A stretch of 64,000 bases of DNA from Protonemura montana (Eukaryota; Arthropoda; Insecta; Plecoptera; Nemouridae). Under the pieces are notes generated by a model that did no database searches, was not told where the DNA came from, and saw nothing but the letters and a program-made list of their open reading frames with translations. The stretch spans positions 18,624,651 to 18,688,650 of the forward strand of contig OX387603.1 of the NCBI GenBank assembly GCA_947568835.1, written 5' to 3'. The translations under genes and the position numbers were made by a program. Shown in pieces: positions 12,095 through 24,779 of the stretch. How positions within the stretch are numbered: the first letter of the stretch is position 1; each line of letters starts with the position of its first letter.

Positions 12095-12247
12095 ACATTC
12101 GTTAGGAAATCCCAGTCCTTCGATAAGATCACTTCAAACCCTCTGCGAAGCCGCCACTGTGAAGAGTCAATAAATTATTGGATAATTCGGATCTATTCTT
12201 CGTCCAACTGCTATCGACCGCTTAATAGATTTGCAATCTTGCGATGA
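12095..12247 (+). CDS. Possible terminal exon
   Basis: An acceptor TTTAAATAATTTCAG ends at 12094 and is followed in phase 0 by 50 open codons and TGA. The segment starts TFVRKSQSFDKITSNPLRSR. No homologous protein is recognised, and an AATAAA-like string lies inside the frame rather than after it. A 50-codon open run after an AG is not rare here, so this is only a candidate. Confidence 0.18.
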   Translation, partial: TFVRKSQSFDKITSNPLRSRHCEESINYWIIRIYSSSNCYRPLNRFAILR

Positions 12248-13229
12248 GAATCGCTTTTCAAAATGGGTCAATAAGTTCTTTTCGTGATAAATTTGACTTT
12301 GAAGTATCGAACTCGGATGAATTAAGTGCAGAAAACATGTGGCTTGATTTCAAATGAAATTAGCCTTTGTTCCGTACAACATAGTCCTAATAGATCGAAA
12401 CAGTTTGCGAGTTTTTTCACCTCTCCAGCGTCGATATACTTTTGTCACAGATAATCGAAGGAATGTTTACCCGTCTCCGCCTAACCACATGTCGCGTTTT
12501 CCGCATGCTTTTCAACGATGGCCCGACCTAAAAGTGTGCTATGAATTTACCGAGTCATCATCGACCGACAATGTTTGATTGGTACACGTATTGATGACGA
12601 TGATGACGACTCCATGGAGAGACAGATTTAAAAAATCGGCTTAATTCTAGGAAATTATAAGAGCACCAAGGAAAAAAATACATGGACGTTATGTTGTAAC
12701 TAAAAAAAAAACCGTTGAATTTCATTTGGTTCGGGCTCTCGAAATTATTTTTACTGTTTTGTGACAAATCGCGAGTATTTTTAATAAGTCGGTCTAATGT
12801 AATTTGCTGTATTGATTTCGGGTATAATCGAATACCGTTTGTTCAACTATGAATACTGGAGCGTGTAATCACGTGTTTCTTCACCATTTCTTTTGATATG
12901 AGAAGTCTAAAAATATAACGTAACATCTTTCCTGAAAGCCTAACTTTTTCGGCTGAACTCGGTTGAAAAATCAAACAAAAAAAAGAAGCGATCATGGTAC
13001 TTGACCTAGAGAAATAGGTTAAAACTATCCGCAACGACGGAGATAATAACTTAGCTGGGTGTTCTAACCATCGATTAAATATTGAGTATTGAAATACATA
13101 ATAAGTAAATGTAGGTAATCATATAGCACCTCGTCATATCATCTAGCCTTGCTATAGCTGTAATCTACTAAACGATATGAGCATGTTGTGTAAAGATCTT
13201 GAAATTAATTTTATCTTCCTTAATCACAG

Positions 13230-13301
13230 TCCTCGGTAGTATAGTGGTCAGTATCCCCGCCTGTCACGCGGGAGACCGGGGTTCGATTCCCCGCCGGGGA
13301 G
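13230..13301 (+). tRNA. tRNA-Asp (anticodon GTC)
   Basis: A 72-base sequence folds into a complete cloverleaf. The acceptor stem is TCCTCGG/CCGGGGA with G as discriminator and the A box is TAGTATAGTGGTCAG. The anticodon arm is CCCGC-CTGTCAC-GCGGG with GTC at 13263-13265. The T arm is CCGGGGTTCGATTCCCCG-like and carries an intact B box. It agrees almost base for base with the conserved eukaryotic tRNA-Asp. No intron. It is followed at once by a T5 run. It is the one feature of this window I regard as certain. Confidence 0.97.
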
Positions 13302-13303
13302 AC

Positions 13304-13308
13304 TTTTT
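13304..13308 (+). terminator. RNA polymerase III T-run terminator
   Basis: Five consecutive T residues begin two bases after the tRNA-Asp 3' end, the usual position and form of a Pol III terminator. Confidence 0.85.
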
Positions 13309-13440
13309 GCTGTCCACGTTTGTTTCACTTTGGTAATTTTTTACAATGTTTTCGTTCTGTTTCAAATATTTTCCTAAAGAAAAAAAGCTTGAGAAATTGA
13401 ATTCTATTGAAAATGTTGTTTTATTTTTTTAGAAACTGCA

Positions 13441-13446
13441 TTTATT
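13441..13446 (-). promoter_or_regulatory. Poly(A) signal AATAAA for the exon at 13518
   Basis: On the minus strand AATAAA lies 72 bases after the TAG stop of the candidate terminal exon, a normal 3' UTR distance. Confidence 0.45.
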
Positions 13447-13517
13447 CAAATAGATGGAACTAAATTGAATGATCCCACCGGAACAAGATGCTAAAAAAGG
13501 ACTTTTCTAGAATTCAG

Positions 13518-13646
13518 CTAATACCCTGTAATCTTCAACTGCGATCCGATCACGGTGCCGTACCCTTCCATGAAATCCATGTGACTCCAATATCGGATAT
13601 CGTGGAACTTTTGCGAGTACTCCATGCCCGCGCACTTCTCGTAACG
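13518..13646 (-). CDS. Candidate terminal exon, unknown conserved-looking protein
   Basis: After an acceptor GATGTGCTTACAG the minus strand is open for 42 codons and ends TAG, followed by a canonical AATAAA. The segment is GC-richer than its flanks, with a strong preference for C or G at third codon positions, unlike the surrounding DNA. The peptide is rich in aromatic residues: RYEKCAGMEYSQKFHDI, then RYWSHMDFMEGYG, ending SQLKITGY. This combination of base composition, splice site, stop and poly(A) signal makes it the most gene-like short exon in the window. Upstream exons should lie at higher coordinates on the minus strand; weak donors near 13916 and 14837 were examined but their exons are not convincing. 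I do not recognise the family. Confidence 0.5.
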   Translation of the reverse strand, partial: RYEKCAGMEYSQKFHDIRYWSHMDFMEGYGTVIGSQLKITGY

Positions 13647-16485
13647 CTGTAAGCACATCCAATCATGCAAATCAATCTGTCAGATAGAACCAAGATACCC
13701 TGCAAAAAGGCAGCGACACGCAGAAATTGATGGCCAAATCGCTTGGGCTGAATCCAGACGCCGCCGCGAAACTAAGAATGCCTTGCCATTTAACATCAGT
13801 CACTTTTGAAACAAGACAATGATACATAAGGATATAATTATACAGGGTTTGTGTTGGTCTGCATCTCCACCCTAGAGCGACGCAGAAACAAGCGTCAAGG
13901 AACGAATGCTTACCTCAAATTAAATGATTACAGTGTTTAATTAGGGCTTGTCGGTTTGATCTCGTCATCCGGGAGAGTTGCTAATTGCGAACGTTCCCGA
14001 TATTGTGTCATGTTACGATTGGATAATGCGACATTGACATTGCAGACATCCGCGAAATTGTTTATGTGGCATTGAGTTCTAGAAGGCATTGTGTGCGTCT
14101 CTGTTTTTGCTTTTCTTCAAAATTAGCATGTAATTTTTGTGTACGCATCGGACGTGTTCTGCAATGCCAATGTGGTGCAATTGTTCTGATGAGCCTCGCC
14201 TTGTTTCGCTTTTTGGCTTGCTGGTCACAAGACCCTGGGGAACAGCACATAACAAAGAGTGAAATTATGACCGAATTTCCACAAGATGTGCCCATGGGCA
14301 ACAGACAACAGAATTTTTCTTCCAACTCAGTTTTTTTATTTAATCTTATGTCATATTTATCTCATTCATCACTACACATGTTCTGATGCGTCATAATTTA
14401 TTTATTCCACAACGCAGACAACATTTTGATGATAAAATAAAATAATAAAACATGCTCGTTCCCATGCTTTTTAAAATTTCTTAAACTTTCCTGAATCACA
14501 CCCAATCTTTCTCTTTCCCCCCACGATCTATTCATTTTTGTCAGCTGCTCTATCGAAAACGATCTAAATTAATCAAACTATTTATCCCCCACATCATACA
14601 CGTTGTCAGCTTTTCCATGCTATGAGGCATTTAAGTTACCTCAAATTCCCACTCGATCCGTGAAATCCTGCAAGTCGACGAGTCCGTGAGTCAACAAAAA
14701 CAAACCTTCAAAGATTGTTACTCTTTGCCGCGGAGGCTGCGGGTTGGTTCATCGACGATGAGGTCAGGCGCATAACCCATGACAACGCCCAAGGCCTAGG
14801 GTAGCTCTGATCTTGAATTGTTTAGGATGACTTACGAGACGACACAGACTTAGTTATTCGCAAATGCAAACCGGGCAAGCCCAGGCGGCAAGCCTGTGGA
14901 TTTGCACGCACCTTCACGCATACCTTGTTCTTGGATAAAATGAGATGCCTTACGCATTGTTACAATGAACTTAGCTCTATACATATCCCTGTCTATTAAT
15001 CTTTGATTGTTGCAATTCTATGACAATTCTACGTTTGTCAATAAGGAACGTGTTAATTTAATTTTTGTTTCAACTTCTTGTTTGGCATTGACAAACATTA
15101 AGGCAAGACTAAAGAGAATTAACCGTTTTATATATATATATATTTAAATGTCGACAGTCGAGTGTACAGAGACAAGTGTTTATGAACAATGACTCACCGT
15201 TGCCCATTTTACTTGACACAAAGTCGTTCTCTTTGTTTGATATAGCCAATTAATCAGCCAATCCTTTGAAATGAAATATTTGCCATAGCTAAGTAAATAT
15301 ACACTTATGCCAATTTCTTATTTATTCTTACAGCTGTCTTCTGCCACCACCAGTATTTTATTTGCATATTGTATTTGCATATGAGTTATATAAATGTCTC
15401 CAAGACAAGCTGACTTACAATAGCCACGTTTAAGAGTCTATGAAGTAAGTGAGTGATTCCAGTTTTGTAGTTGCACAAAGCGACTGGATGAATGCATCTG
15501 GCTGTAAGTTGGCTGAGCTGTGATCTTGTGAAAATTGCAGTGATCTCTTCTGGTACGAAATTGAGTTATAATTATGTGTAGCACATTGTCGGTAATATCC
15601 GTCTTTACTTGCCATTGTAAATGTGATGAGCACCGAGAAATTGAAAGCTCAGATTTCCTGAACGTCATTTGAGGAAAGTGATAGTTGCATCCAGTGATGC
15701 ATCTCCATTGTAATCGAGGAGGTTTTCACGTTGACTCCGACTGCAGTGCAGGAATTTCCTCTTTGTTTTCTTGGTGTTGTTTTTCTTTGAGATGGGCTTT
15801 AACAACGTCACGATTCTTCATTGAACTTTGTGTGGAATTATGAATTTTTACAAATAAATCAGATGATAAATTGGCTAGATACGAGCGGCGTCGGCATCGA
15901 TGATGTTCTACCTTCTAGTTACACGTATTTTAAGTAATACTTTTAAGTCCAACTTGAATTACATCCGGATTCTAAGAATCGTGATACAATTTTACTTTTC
16001 ACAATGCTATTTTATAACAGAGAACGTTGCACCAATTCGCTTGTTAAAGAAAAAAAGATAAACACATTGAGAAGATAGATTCCGTTAAAAGTGTTTTAAA
16101 AAGTTTAGCACTTCAAGTTTCATTCCTGCGTGGACTGAAAAAAAATATATATCGCATAAAAACCTCTGACCGCGCAGTAATACAGTTCAACAAATATAAA
16201 AATACAATTTCGAAGCTAAATCTATTAATTGAAAGAAAACTGTTCGTCCGTAGGTATTTTACCACAACCAGCAGCTGAAAAATCTCGCTATATTCTCAGG
16301 AAATTCAAATTAAAAAATACAGAAACACCAACCGTCAACCGTCATTTCGTAAAGCTCATTGAAAACGACAAATCATACTCGTTGCGCCTCATTTCACAAT
16401 TGAAACTTGGCAAGGCGTACACAGCCATATCTTTGCATAGAACGGTGTCCGTCATTTTGAGTGGCATCGGGGCGCAGCTCTGGAG
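13647..16485. other. Intron-like or intergenic; no supported feature
   Basis: Probably includes an intron of the minus-strand gene ending at 13518. A short AT dinucleotide run sits at 15128-15144. An open frame at 14066-14386 on the plus strand lacks splice support. A donor-like GTAAGTC at about 14837 (minus) follows an open but unremarkable segment. Confidence 0.35.
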
Positions 16486-16640
16486 CTGGTATACTTGAAC
16501 GCGCGAGAGCAGCAGATCGAGCAGAAGCGGCCAGTGCCCTTCGGTGACGGTTGTCTGCACACGGCCTTGCAGGGTTACTCGTTGAAGCCGAGGTACATGG
16601 CACAGCCGCGGTACACAACACAAGGAGTATTTTTACCCCA
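16486..16640. other. GC-rich open segment, possible exon, strand uncertain
   Basis: This block is markedly GC-richer than its flanks and open in more than one frame. On the plus strand one frame reads LVYLNAREQQIEQKRPVPFG and on to a donor-like CCGAG|GTACAT at 16592, with mostly G or C at third positions. On the minus strand another frame ends VVYRGCAMYLGFNE and stop. The plus reading has the more ordinary composition for a soluble protein. It could be an exon of the gene beginning at 10884, but no phase test is decisive. Confidence 0.22.
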
Positions 16641-17143
16641 TGGCAAAGCGAGCAGATATAGTTCATCTTTTGGATGCGGATTGATGCTTTTTTGATTATT
16701 TTCAGGGGCTTTATGCATTACAATTTATATCTTTCTATTCTTAGTCGGTGTCGATGGAAATTTGTTTGAAATATTTTGCTAGTTTGCCGTTAAAAAAATT
16801 GCTAATGACCCTTAGGCAAAATGCAATAAATATTTATTAAATTTGTAAAATAAATTAATGTTGAACTTGATTCAGTATTTTCATTTACAAGGAAAGATTC
16901 GCTAAAGATAAAAGGATTTTTTTCTGTAATAAATGCGTTTCAAAAAATTGTGCCAAAATAATTCAAAATGCAAAATTGTCTCGGGGCACAGTTTACTGTG
17001 TATAACGTATATTTTTAAGATGGACATTGCAACGATTCCTCGATCGCGTAGTTCCTGGATAAACTATAGCTATGAAATTAGCATTTCCGTATCACGATTA
17101 CCCGAGAAGCATTATTCTTTTCTTTCCGAGATGCTAATTGTGC

Positions 17144-17350
17144 ATGGCAGGAGAAGAAGCAGACGAACCGATGTGAGCTCTCCGCTGGACCACCTCCGAC
17201 GAGAAGATACAAAGCCGTATGATGAATTTCATGCACTTGTGAAATGTCGAATTTACATTGTAAATACCATCTTTTTTTATTTCGTTAATTTGCAGGTCAA
17301 ATTTTATCGATCTTCTATCCAATCAACGAACTTACTTCTTAGAATACTAA
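17144..17350 (+). CDS. Possible two-exon micro-protein
   Basis: An ATG in good context (GTGCATGGCA) starts MAGEEADEP and reaches a donor-like AT|GTGAGC at 17173. A 123-base intron ends in a strong acceptor, TTTATTTCGTTAATTTGCAG, at 17295. Exon two starts with the single base that completes the split codon and stays open for 17 codons to TAA (NFIDLLSNQRTYFLEY at its end). The phases agree and both splice sites are good. The product would be only 27 residues, so it may be an upstream ORF, a micropeptide or coincidence. An unspliced frame across 16933-17367 is also open and competes with this reading. Confidence 0.2.
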
Positions 17351-19976
17351 AAAGTTACGACACATGAAGGTGTAATATGCAAAACAGATTCAACTTTGGA
17401 ATGCAGTAGGTATTGTAACTTTTTTTTTATCAAGCAATGTTTACCCACTTAAAAATTTCACACCTCATCTCCGAATGCATTGTAATAACCATAATTTGGC
17501 GCTTCTTTGGTCAATCGTCTAGTTTTTTTGTTATATAAAAATTATTTTCCTGAAAACGGTAACAAATAAAAACTACTATAGGTCCATCGTTTGTAACCAA
17601 ACGGTAAATACAAATAAAAAACGAGTCGGGCAGTCGCCTTCCACGTATGGCCAAAGAGAGTAATCTACGAAAAGTAGCCTGAGAATGAATTGTTTTGGTT
17701 GCTTAGGCGCACAAGAAGTTGAATGCTGCGCACGCTGCGCCTTAGTCGGGCTGCGCCATTCCTCAGTGAAAACTACTATTTATACGCTAGAATCATCAAT
17801 TGCGGTGAACAATAACAATAATAATAATAACTGACTGCAACTGGTCACTGCAATCATGTACTTAATGTATTCTGGTAAAAACACTACATTCGAACACACT
17901 TTCAGAAGATAAAGTATGATAGCTATACGTTTGTCGGACGCTGCCATAAATGAACAGATCTAATTTAAAATAATCGAATAAGAAGTAGGACTTTAATATC
18001 CGGTTAAATGTACTCTAAGTGCAACGGTACTCGAGAGTTGAGATGGACAATTGTGTCATTTTGTGCACCGTAATAGCGACTAATTTTCACTCTTTTCGCA
18101 TTGCGCGTTTTGATAGTGAATGATGCTATTGCGGCAAGGTTACAGCATTCTAGTATTGTCATTCTAGTTTTGAATAGCTTTGTCTGGCCACAATTCTGTT
18201 GGGAATTGTTCGAATTTGACAAGGATTTTCTTTAGAAAATCTCAAGTCTTGTTCAAAGTTAAACTTGTTTTTATTTTCGTGGTCTTTTTTGTACAGTTAG
18301 TTTAAATTTATCATCAAGTTAAAAAAGCTCTACCTTTTCAACAAAAATTCTATCAACATCTTTTCATTAATATTACAATTGAATTGGATTGAAGATTATC
18401 AACTCTATCGCTTCACCATCATACGTTATGGTTACTAATCTATGGTCACTTCCGCAAAATAAATGGGTCTTGGGTAGATTAACTTGTATTTCTGAAAACA
18501 TGATACGTTCATTAAATAGTTTCATAAAATACTATTTAAAAATCATTCTCTTCAACGTCGTAATGACAGTTAAAAATTAATGCTCTCTAGCAATAAATTT
18601 TACAAAACGATTTCTCATTTTCCAATACCGTTTCCTAATTTTTCTACGCGCACCGACTGACACACACTATCTTACAGTTATATTTGTGGTCCAAACATAA
18701 TAACATCACAGAGTTGTTAAACACGACCATTCTAACGTAAAAGGACGCTACAATTTCGTGCATACCGCAAGTAGTTTTTACAACTAAAAGGTACAAGCTG
18801 AAACCGCTAAACGCCTCTGTCGCGTCATCTGTCAAAACTCCACCCGCCCTCTCAACCGCTACCGTAATATATCCGCTCGACGCTCACGGGTTATGTAGCG
18901 TCTAGATTGTATAGTGTGTCCCAAAAACGCAGGTGAATCGTCTAGGTACAGAGGAACGTAGGAACATAGGTAAATATGCATCGGTGCATAGGTTTAGTGG
19001 ATCTTCAGTTCACGCATTTTTAGAAGTAAATAATTACCTTTGAAACATGTTAGCTGCCAGAATTATTTGATTGGGTTGCCTTGCCTAGCTCTTGAGCATG
19101 TATTCTAATTTTATTTCTGGTGTTTACCTGAAAGGCAAGGTCGAGGGAAGGTTCGTGAGTTGGTAAATACAGCTTAGATGGTCGAGTCGAGACGGGTTGA
19201 AATGTTGACACCAGACAAGATGAACAGGAATCAAACAAAAGACCCTCTTAAAGCCACTTGCTAACTTTATAAAATAAAAGTATTCGAGATTTTGGGATGT
19301 ACCATAGCAGATAACACGTATTTATTAGACATGATAGAATTTAGTTACTGATGGGAAGCATGTCCAGTGTGGTTGAGCTCACAGGTCTTACACAATTCAG
19401 GGCTATTCTTACACATTTTCCACGCTTGTTTTCAGAGTGGCTATAGTAGAATGTGCTTCTAACACATCACTGTAGTAGCAACATCTTGTCAGATTATGTA
19501 GATTTGTACTCAGGTTTGACTTGAATTGCGTTTTAGGAAATAAATAGACTAGCGAATCATGACCGACTCTGGCCGTAAAGTTTTGATTTGCTCTTATTCA
19601 ATGGTTGAATAATTAAAATACGTTGAATTTGAATTGCCTCATTGTGGTACGTACTCGCACAATTCGGGCGGACGGATCGCTGAAGACCACCCTCCGAAGT
19701 TCACGAAGGAAACGTAACGTTTCACGTGTCATCTTGTACGTGATTGATTGATTTTGTAATTGGTTTTTTTAATTGTCTACTAAGCCTTCTTAACTCGCCA
19801 TTTACAATTTGGAATGATACACACTGACATGATTAGATTCGTAATCTGGTGAGATGTGTGAATCTTAGTTCAATTTCAAGTATCTGTCATTTTCAGTTTC
19901 CGTTAAAGCATGTTTAGGTTACTCTCTCATAGTTTGTTTGCTTTTAATTATTCATTGGTTTGTAAAAGATACTGTC
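17351..19976. other. No supported feature
   Basis: AT-rich DNA with short overlapping open frames on both strands. The minus frame at 18644-18835 has protein-like composition but no paired splice sites. A short imperfect AGGTA/AGGAA run occurs near 18950-19000. Confidence 0.35.
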
Positions 19977-20300
19977 AAGCCCGTCAGGAGAAGATACCAG
20001 TCAGAGGACTGATCCCCAACACTGCAACCAAGTCATGGATACATTTTCAGTTATGATTTCAGAAGTAGGATTTCAAAATGAAAAGGATTCTGAAGATCGT
20101 TATAATTGGTAGCAAAAATCTTCTAATAGCTCAAAAAACTTAATAACTTGGCACGACAAAATCTTTAGAAAAAAAAATGGCGGACATCAGCTGAGATGAT
20201 TTGTAATATTTAAAAAAAATGACAGTTCGCCCGCTGTTACCCCAAAACGACCGGTGGCGCCTCTGCCGAGAAAGTATGTTCTCTCGATAAACGGCAAATA
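19977..20300 (+). repeat. Dispersed repeat R2, copy 1
   Basis: Homologous throughout to 38590-38945 in the same orientation. Shared blocks include TTTCAGTTATGATTTCAG, ATGGCGGACATCAGC and GTGGCGCCTCTGCCG followed by GAAAGTATGTTC. It has no coding potential, no visible terminal repeats and no tRNA-like head. Identity as a mobile element is inferred from the dispersal only. Confidence 0.75.
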
Positions 20301-20933
20301 TTTCTTTCAATAGCAGAGCTTTTCCTGTGTTCGAGTGTAACTAGCGCCAAGCCACGAGGTCTCTGGAGCATGATTTTTGTCCTCCTGCAGCGCTTCGACA
20401 ACGCCAACTATCTTACCGGAAGAGTGCCAACTAAAGGCTACCACCCACTGCAAGGGACAATAACTACTGTTACTCGCAAAACCGTTCGATGCTTTTAAGT
20501 AGTTCTCGCAAAGTTAAGAAGACAACGATCTCTCCAACCATTAATGAGTTTCGAGACAATTAACTAAGTGCATCTATCGGCTACACACATTTGTACATGC
20601 TGCCGTGTTAAGCGATGATTCTGTGAGGATCGACAATTGTGTTCCCATATACTTTCTGTACAATTTAAATGAGGTGTTAAATGGACAGGTATTGTCAGGA
20701 TAATTGGTAATTTTTTCTGATGGTGGTTAGACGGGACGTGGGAAAGATCTGATTACCAATAGTACGTAAAACAGACGACTGCAGATCGGTTTCTGAATTA
20801 GAAATGATAGTTTCGCTAAAAATAGCAATGAAACACCGTGGTAATTACGAGTATTCTAAAATTAATTAACGAGCGCATTTTATATTCTGTCATAAATAAT
20901 CGTACGTGCATTCTCAGCCCGATCTAGTTCGTA

Positions 20934-21239
20934 ATGCTAATTGTTATTTCAAGTGCAATAAGTGCATACCAATTAAGGACCTATACCTTTATACGTACAC
21001 GTCTGTATATGGTTACAGACTCTCATCTCAGTACACAGAGATCTTCAGAAGACACATTCGACACAAATCTGCTTCATAATTGTTTCCAGCACACATTACC
21101 ACACCACAAAATAACTTGGCTATTCGTGTGTAAGAATTCACCTGCAGAATACCTGGTGCGGATAGCAAAGAAACTGGAAACTGTACTCTTGCACGGTAGC
21201 GTCTACCCATTTACGATGAAATCATCTGCCTGCCTATAA
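20934..21239 (+). CDS. Uncharacterised open frame of 101 codons
   Basis: An ATG at 20934 gives a 101-residue frame with a mildly hydrophobic start (MLIVISSAISAYQL) and a mixed, protein-like remainder. There is no recognisable domain, no poly(A) signal nearby and no splice evidence. The length is within what chance gives in a window of this size and composition. Confidence 0.18.
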   Translation: MLIVISSAISAYQLRTYTFIRTRLYMVTDSHLSTQRSSEDTFDTNLLHNCFQHTLPHHKITWLFVCKNSPAEYLVRIAKKLETVLLHGSVYPFTMKSSACL

Positions 21240-22910
21240 AGTCAATCAAAAGTGCAGGCATATGGCATGATGAATCCAATCTTTTAATGACACGTTAGAT
21301 AACCATATAAGGTAGATTATATGGTTAGTGCATGACAACGTATTATGATACCAGAGTTTTTCTTAACATTTAATTATAACGAAATAACTGTGTGTATTCG
21401 AATGTTTACTTTTAAGAAGTTGGCATTGAAACTGAATCTATGCTATCTTGTACTGAATATTTTAGCCAATGCTGAATAAAAATCGTTCGTTGTTGGCAAC
21501 AATTTGAATAAATTAACTCTGCACATGTAGTTCAAAATGCACGTTCAAATTACAAGATATGTCATTTGCATTTCATCTGGGCTTGTCTGGGCTTGTGGTT
21601 ACTGGGCTTGTGGCTGCACTTGAGCTGCAAACTCTGAAGACGCTCTGTACGGAGGATGCTGTCGTGTGGTGTTGTCTAGCTATACTTCTTAGCCAAATGA
21701 ATGCCACAGAGCTGGCTCCGGTGGCTGGTCAATCTAGTTTCCGACCTTCCTGACCATAATCCCATCTGTCATCGCCAATCAAGATCCGTCAGGCGACCTT
21801 TTGACCTCGTTGCTTTTCATGCCAGCTCTGATTACTGCCTTTTTTTTTTTCAAACAAGTGAAATTATTGTGAAAAAGAAAGTGATCAGAAAGGTTGATCG
21901 AAGAAGTGTGAGAAAACTGATCTGATTGCGTGATTATTCCTCCAAACTCGAAACCCTTGCATTTGTCTGATTATAAAAGAAACGGGGTATTAATGGGAGT
22001 GAACGTCATAAAATATTATTTTCATACATTTATTTATTGCTTATTTTTTTCAGCTATTTTTCCAGATTTTTATTTATTTTACATACTTGCAAAATGCATT
22101 ACGAAAACGTTTCCTGTACATATCATTTAGGTATTTACATATCTTACATTACCCCAAAAAGTTTTAAAATTATAATTGATCGATGAATAACATGTAGTTT
22201 TTGTATTCATGTCGAAATTTATTAAATTCTTTTATTTACTTAATAGCAATGTAATTTATCTCAATTATGCATCAATTAAAGCTAGATCAAATCAATTTAT
22301 AGATCAACTGATCTTAGATCGTGGACGAAAAGAGTTAGTGTTCTGTCTCACCCCCTGCCTGACCCCTGCGGACATAGGTATACATATTGTGCAGTATTAC
22401 TACATCGAATCAAGAGTACCATTTGTCGGTACGCTGTATTGAAACAATAGGACATTATTTTCATTTAGGAAGATAGCGGAAACAATGTAGTGACAGAGAG
22501 ACATATCAAATATTCCACTTCGAGCATAAAATCCACTTATTCGAACTTTATTAGAGCGTCCTGGCGACGCATACAAATATCTCAAGCCAATTGTTACCAA
22601 CGATGATTTCGGTATTTCATGATAATATTATTATTACTTGCCTTTGTTTTAAAGTTTCACATCACATTTTTTTAGAAACAATCTTTTAAGGATGATTCTG
22701 TGTATGTATAGGTAGGTACTATGTAATCACCTAATGATATCACACGGATACCGCGTATCATTACAGAAGACTATTCTGTATTCTATTCATACAGAATACG
22801 ATGTGCTGATGACCGGCATGCGGAAAGCAAGTACCATTCCTGAACGTTCACCTTCTAATCTAATCTAGTACTGCTGTGGAGATCGAAATATTATTATTGT
22901 AATAAAAAAT
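21240..22910. other. No supported feature
   Basis: AT-rich DNA. A short imperfect repeat of CTGGGCTTGT occurs three times at about 21577-21618. Nothing else stands out. Confidence 0.4.
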
Positions 22911-23848
22911 TAACCTTATATAAAAGCTTTAAAATGGCGATGTTCAACTTTTTAGTTTGTATCTGACCAGCTGACCAGCTGACCAGCTGGGGTAACATTT
23001 TTCTGTACATGTTGATTTAAATTGCGAAATTTGGTTAAAAACGTGTGCAATTGGGTTATAATTGTTCAAAATTAAAATCTCTATCCTATTGTGACACTTT
23101 GAGGGTGATTTGAAAGCGTTTTTTTGGTGAAATATTGATAATTGTGTTTGAAATTTCCTGCCTAGGAAAATTGGAGCCATGTCTCACAGTTCGATTTTTA
23201 TTTGATTCAAAACTTGCCTATTACTCACCCGCAGCAGCTCGGTAATACTCTTCATGCATGCCTATGAAATTTATTGAAGAAATTGAGCACAAACGCTGTT
23301 ATTTACGTTCGCTTTAAGTGAAATAGAAATAATTTTGCAAAAAGTTTGACAGATGCATTCATTTGTTTGGTTTTTTGACCACTGCAGGGTGAACGAATTC
23401 TTAAACTTATCTTTGCGGCAGTGCATTCAGGATATTCAAACGTCAATGTCAATGTCAACGTCAATGTCAAATTCTTTTCAATATCTCTAAAACTGAAGGG
23501 AAATAAATGACAAAACTGATATATTGTTGGTGTCTTGGCTAGCAAGATTGGTAAGCCCAGATTCTAAAAGGTATTTCACAAGTTTCACTCTCTAAGAAAT
23601 ATTTCAAGAAATCATACACGGAAATCTTTTGACAGCCAACTTCGTTTGTTTTCGAAATTGTCATCGTGGTCACTTTGGAATTCACAGAGTTTCCACAATG
23701 CAGTGACCCCAAGTGAAATAAGCGGCAAATTTCAAATAAAATAAATGGGGGTACTTTTGGTTGTGGTCCCATTAGAGGCTTTACATTAAAACCAAAATGC
23801 ACAATCCCTCAAAATCTTAAGGTGCCGTTAGGCATCGGGTACTGCTAG
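22911..23848 (+). mobile_element. Tandem element unit 1, Helitron/Helentron-like
   Basis: First of three direct copies of a ~930-bp unit beginning TAACCTTATATAAAAG and ending CTAG. The 3' end carries a short hairpin (GGTGCC-GTTA-GGCATC at 23821-23836) eight bases before CTAG. T flanks the unit on both sides. A 3' hairpin a few bases before a CTRR end and insertion without target duplication are hallmarks of rolling-circle Helitrons; insertion between two T residues is reported for the Helentron branch. The unit has no transposase, so it would be non-autonomous. This copy has three GACCAGCT repeats at 22964-22990 that the other copies lack. Internally it contains a short CGTCAATGTCAATGTCAACG hexamer run. 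Confidence 0.7.
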
Positions 23849-23849
23849 T

Positions 23850-24778
23850 TAACCTTATATAAAAGCCTTAAATCTGCGATGTTCAACTTTTTAGTTTGTA
23901 TCTGGCGACCGACCAGCTGGGGTAACATTTTTCTGTACATGTTGATTTAAATTGCGAAATTTGGTTAAAAACGTGTGCAATTGGGTTATAATTGTTCAAA
24001 ATTAAAATCTCTATCCTATTGTGACACTTTGAGGGTGATTTGAAAGCGTTTTTTTGGTGAAATATTGATAATTGTGTTTGAAATTTCCTGCCTAGGAAAA
24101 TTGGAGCCATGTCTCACAGTTCGATTTTTATTTCATTCAAAACTTGCCTTTAAATGACCTGCACCAGTTTGGTAATACTGTTTATGCATGCCTATGAAAG
24201 TTATTGAAGAAATTGAGCACAAACGCTGTTATTTACGTTCGTTTTAAGTGAAATAGAAATAATTTTGCAAAAAGTTTGACAGATGCATTCATTTGTTTGG
24301 TTTTTTGACCACTGCAGGGTGAACGAATTCTTAAACTTATCTTTGCGGCAGTGCATTCAGGATATTCAAACGTCAATGTCAATGTCAACGTCAATGTCAA
24401 ATTCTTTTCAAAATCTCTGGAACTGAAGGGAAATAAATGACAGAACTGAAATATTGTTGGTGTCTTGGCTAGCAAGATTGGTAAGCCCAGATTCTAAAAG
24501 GTATTTCACAAGTTTCACTCTCAAAAAAATATTTCAAGAAATCATACACGGAAATCTTTTGACAGCCAACTTCGTTTGTTTTCGAAATTGTCATCGTGGT
24601 CACTTTGGAATTCACAGAGTTTCCACAATGCAGTGACCCCGAGTGAAATAAGCGGCAAATTTCAAATAAAATAAATGGGGGTACTTTTGGTTGTGGTCCC
24701 ATTAGAGGCTTTACATTAAAACCAAAATGCACAATCCCTCAAAATCTTAAGGTGCCGTTAGGCATCGGGTTCTGCTAG
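23850..24778 (+). mobile_element. Tandem element unit 2, Helitron/Helentron-like
   Basis: Near-identical to unit 1 along its length; differences are scattered single bases. It joins unit 1 through a single T (GCTAG-T-TAACC). Parallel minus-strand open frames of 75-87 codons exist in all units, but that reflects near identity of DNA rather than evidence of selection. Confidence 0.75.
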
Positions 24779-24779
24779 T

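Noticed and set aside
14837-14990. Minus-strand exon ending at GTAAGTC near 14837
   Set aside because: The open segment includes a small GCTTGCCGCCTGGGCTTGCC self-complementary stretch, has no acceptor of quality and no protein-like composition.
16933-17367. Single-exon gene of 144 codons
   Set aside because: Length is near the chance maximum for this composition, no domain is seen, and the frame crosses a very strong acceptor at 17295 that suggests spliced structure instead.
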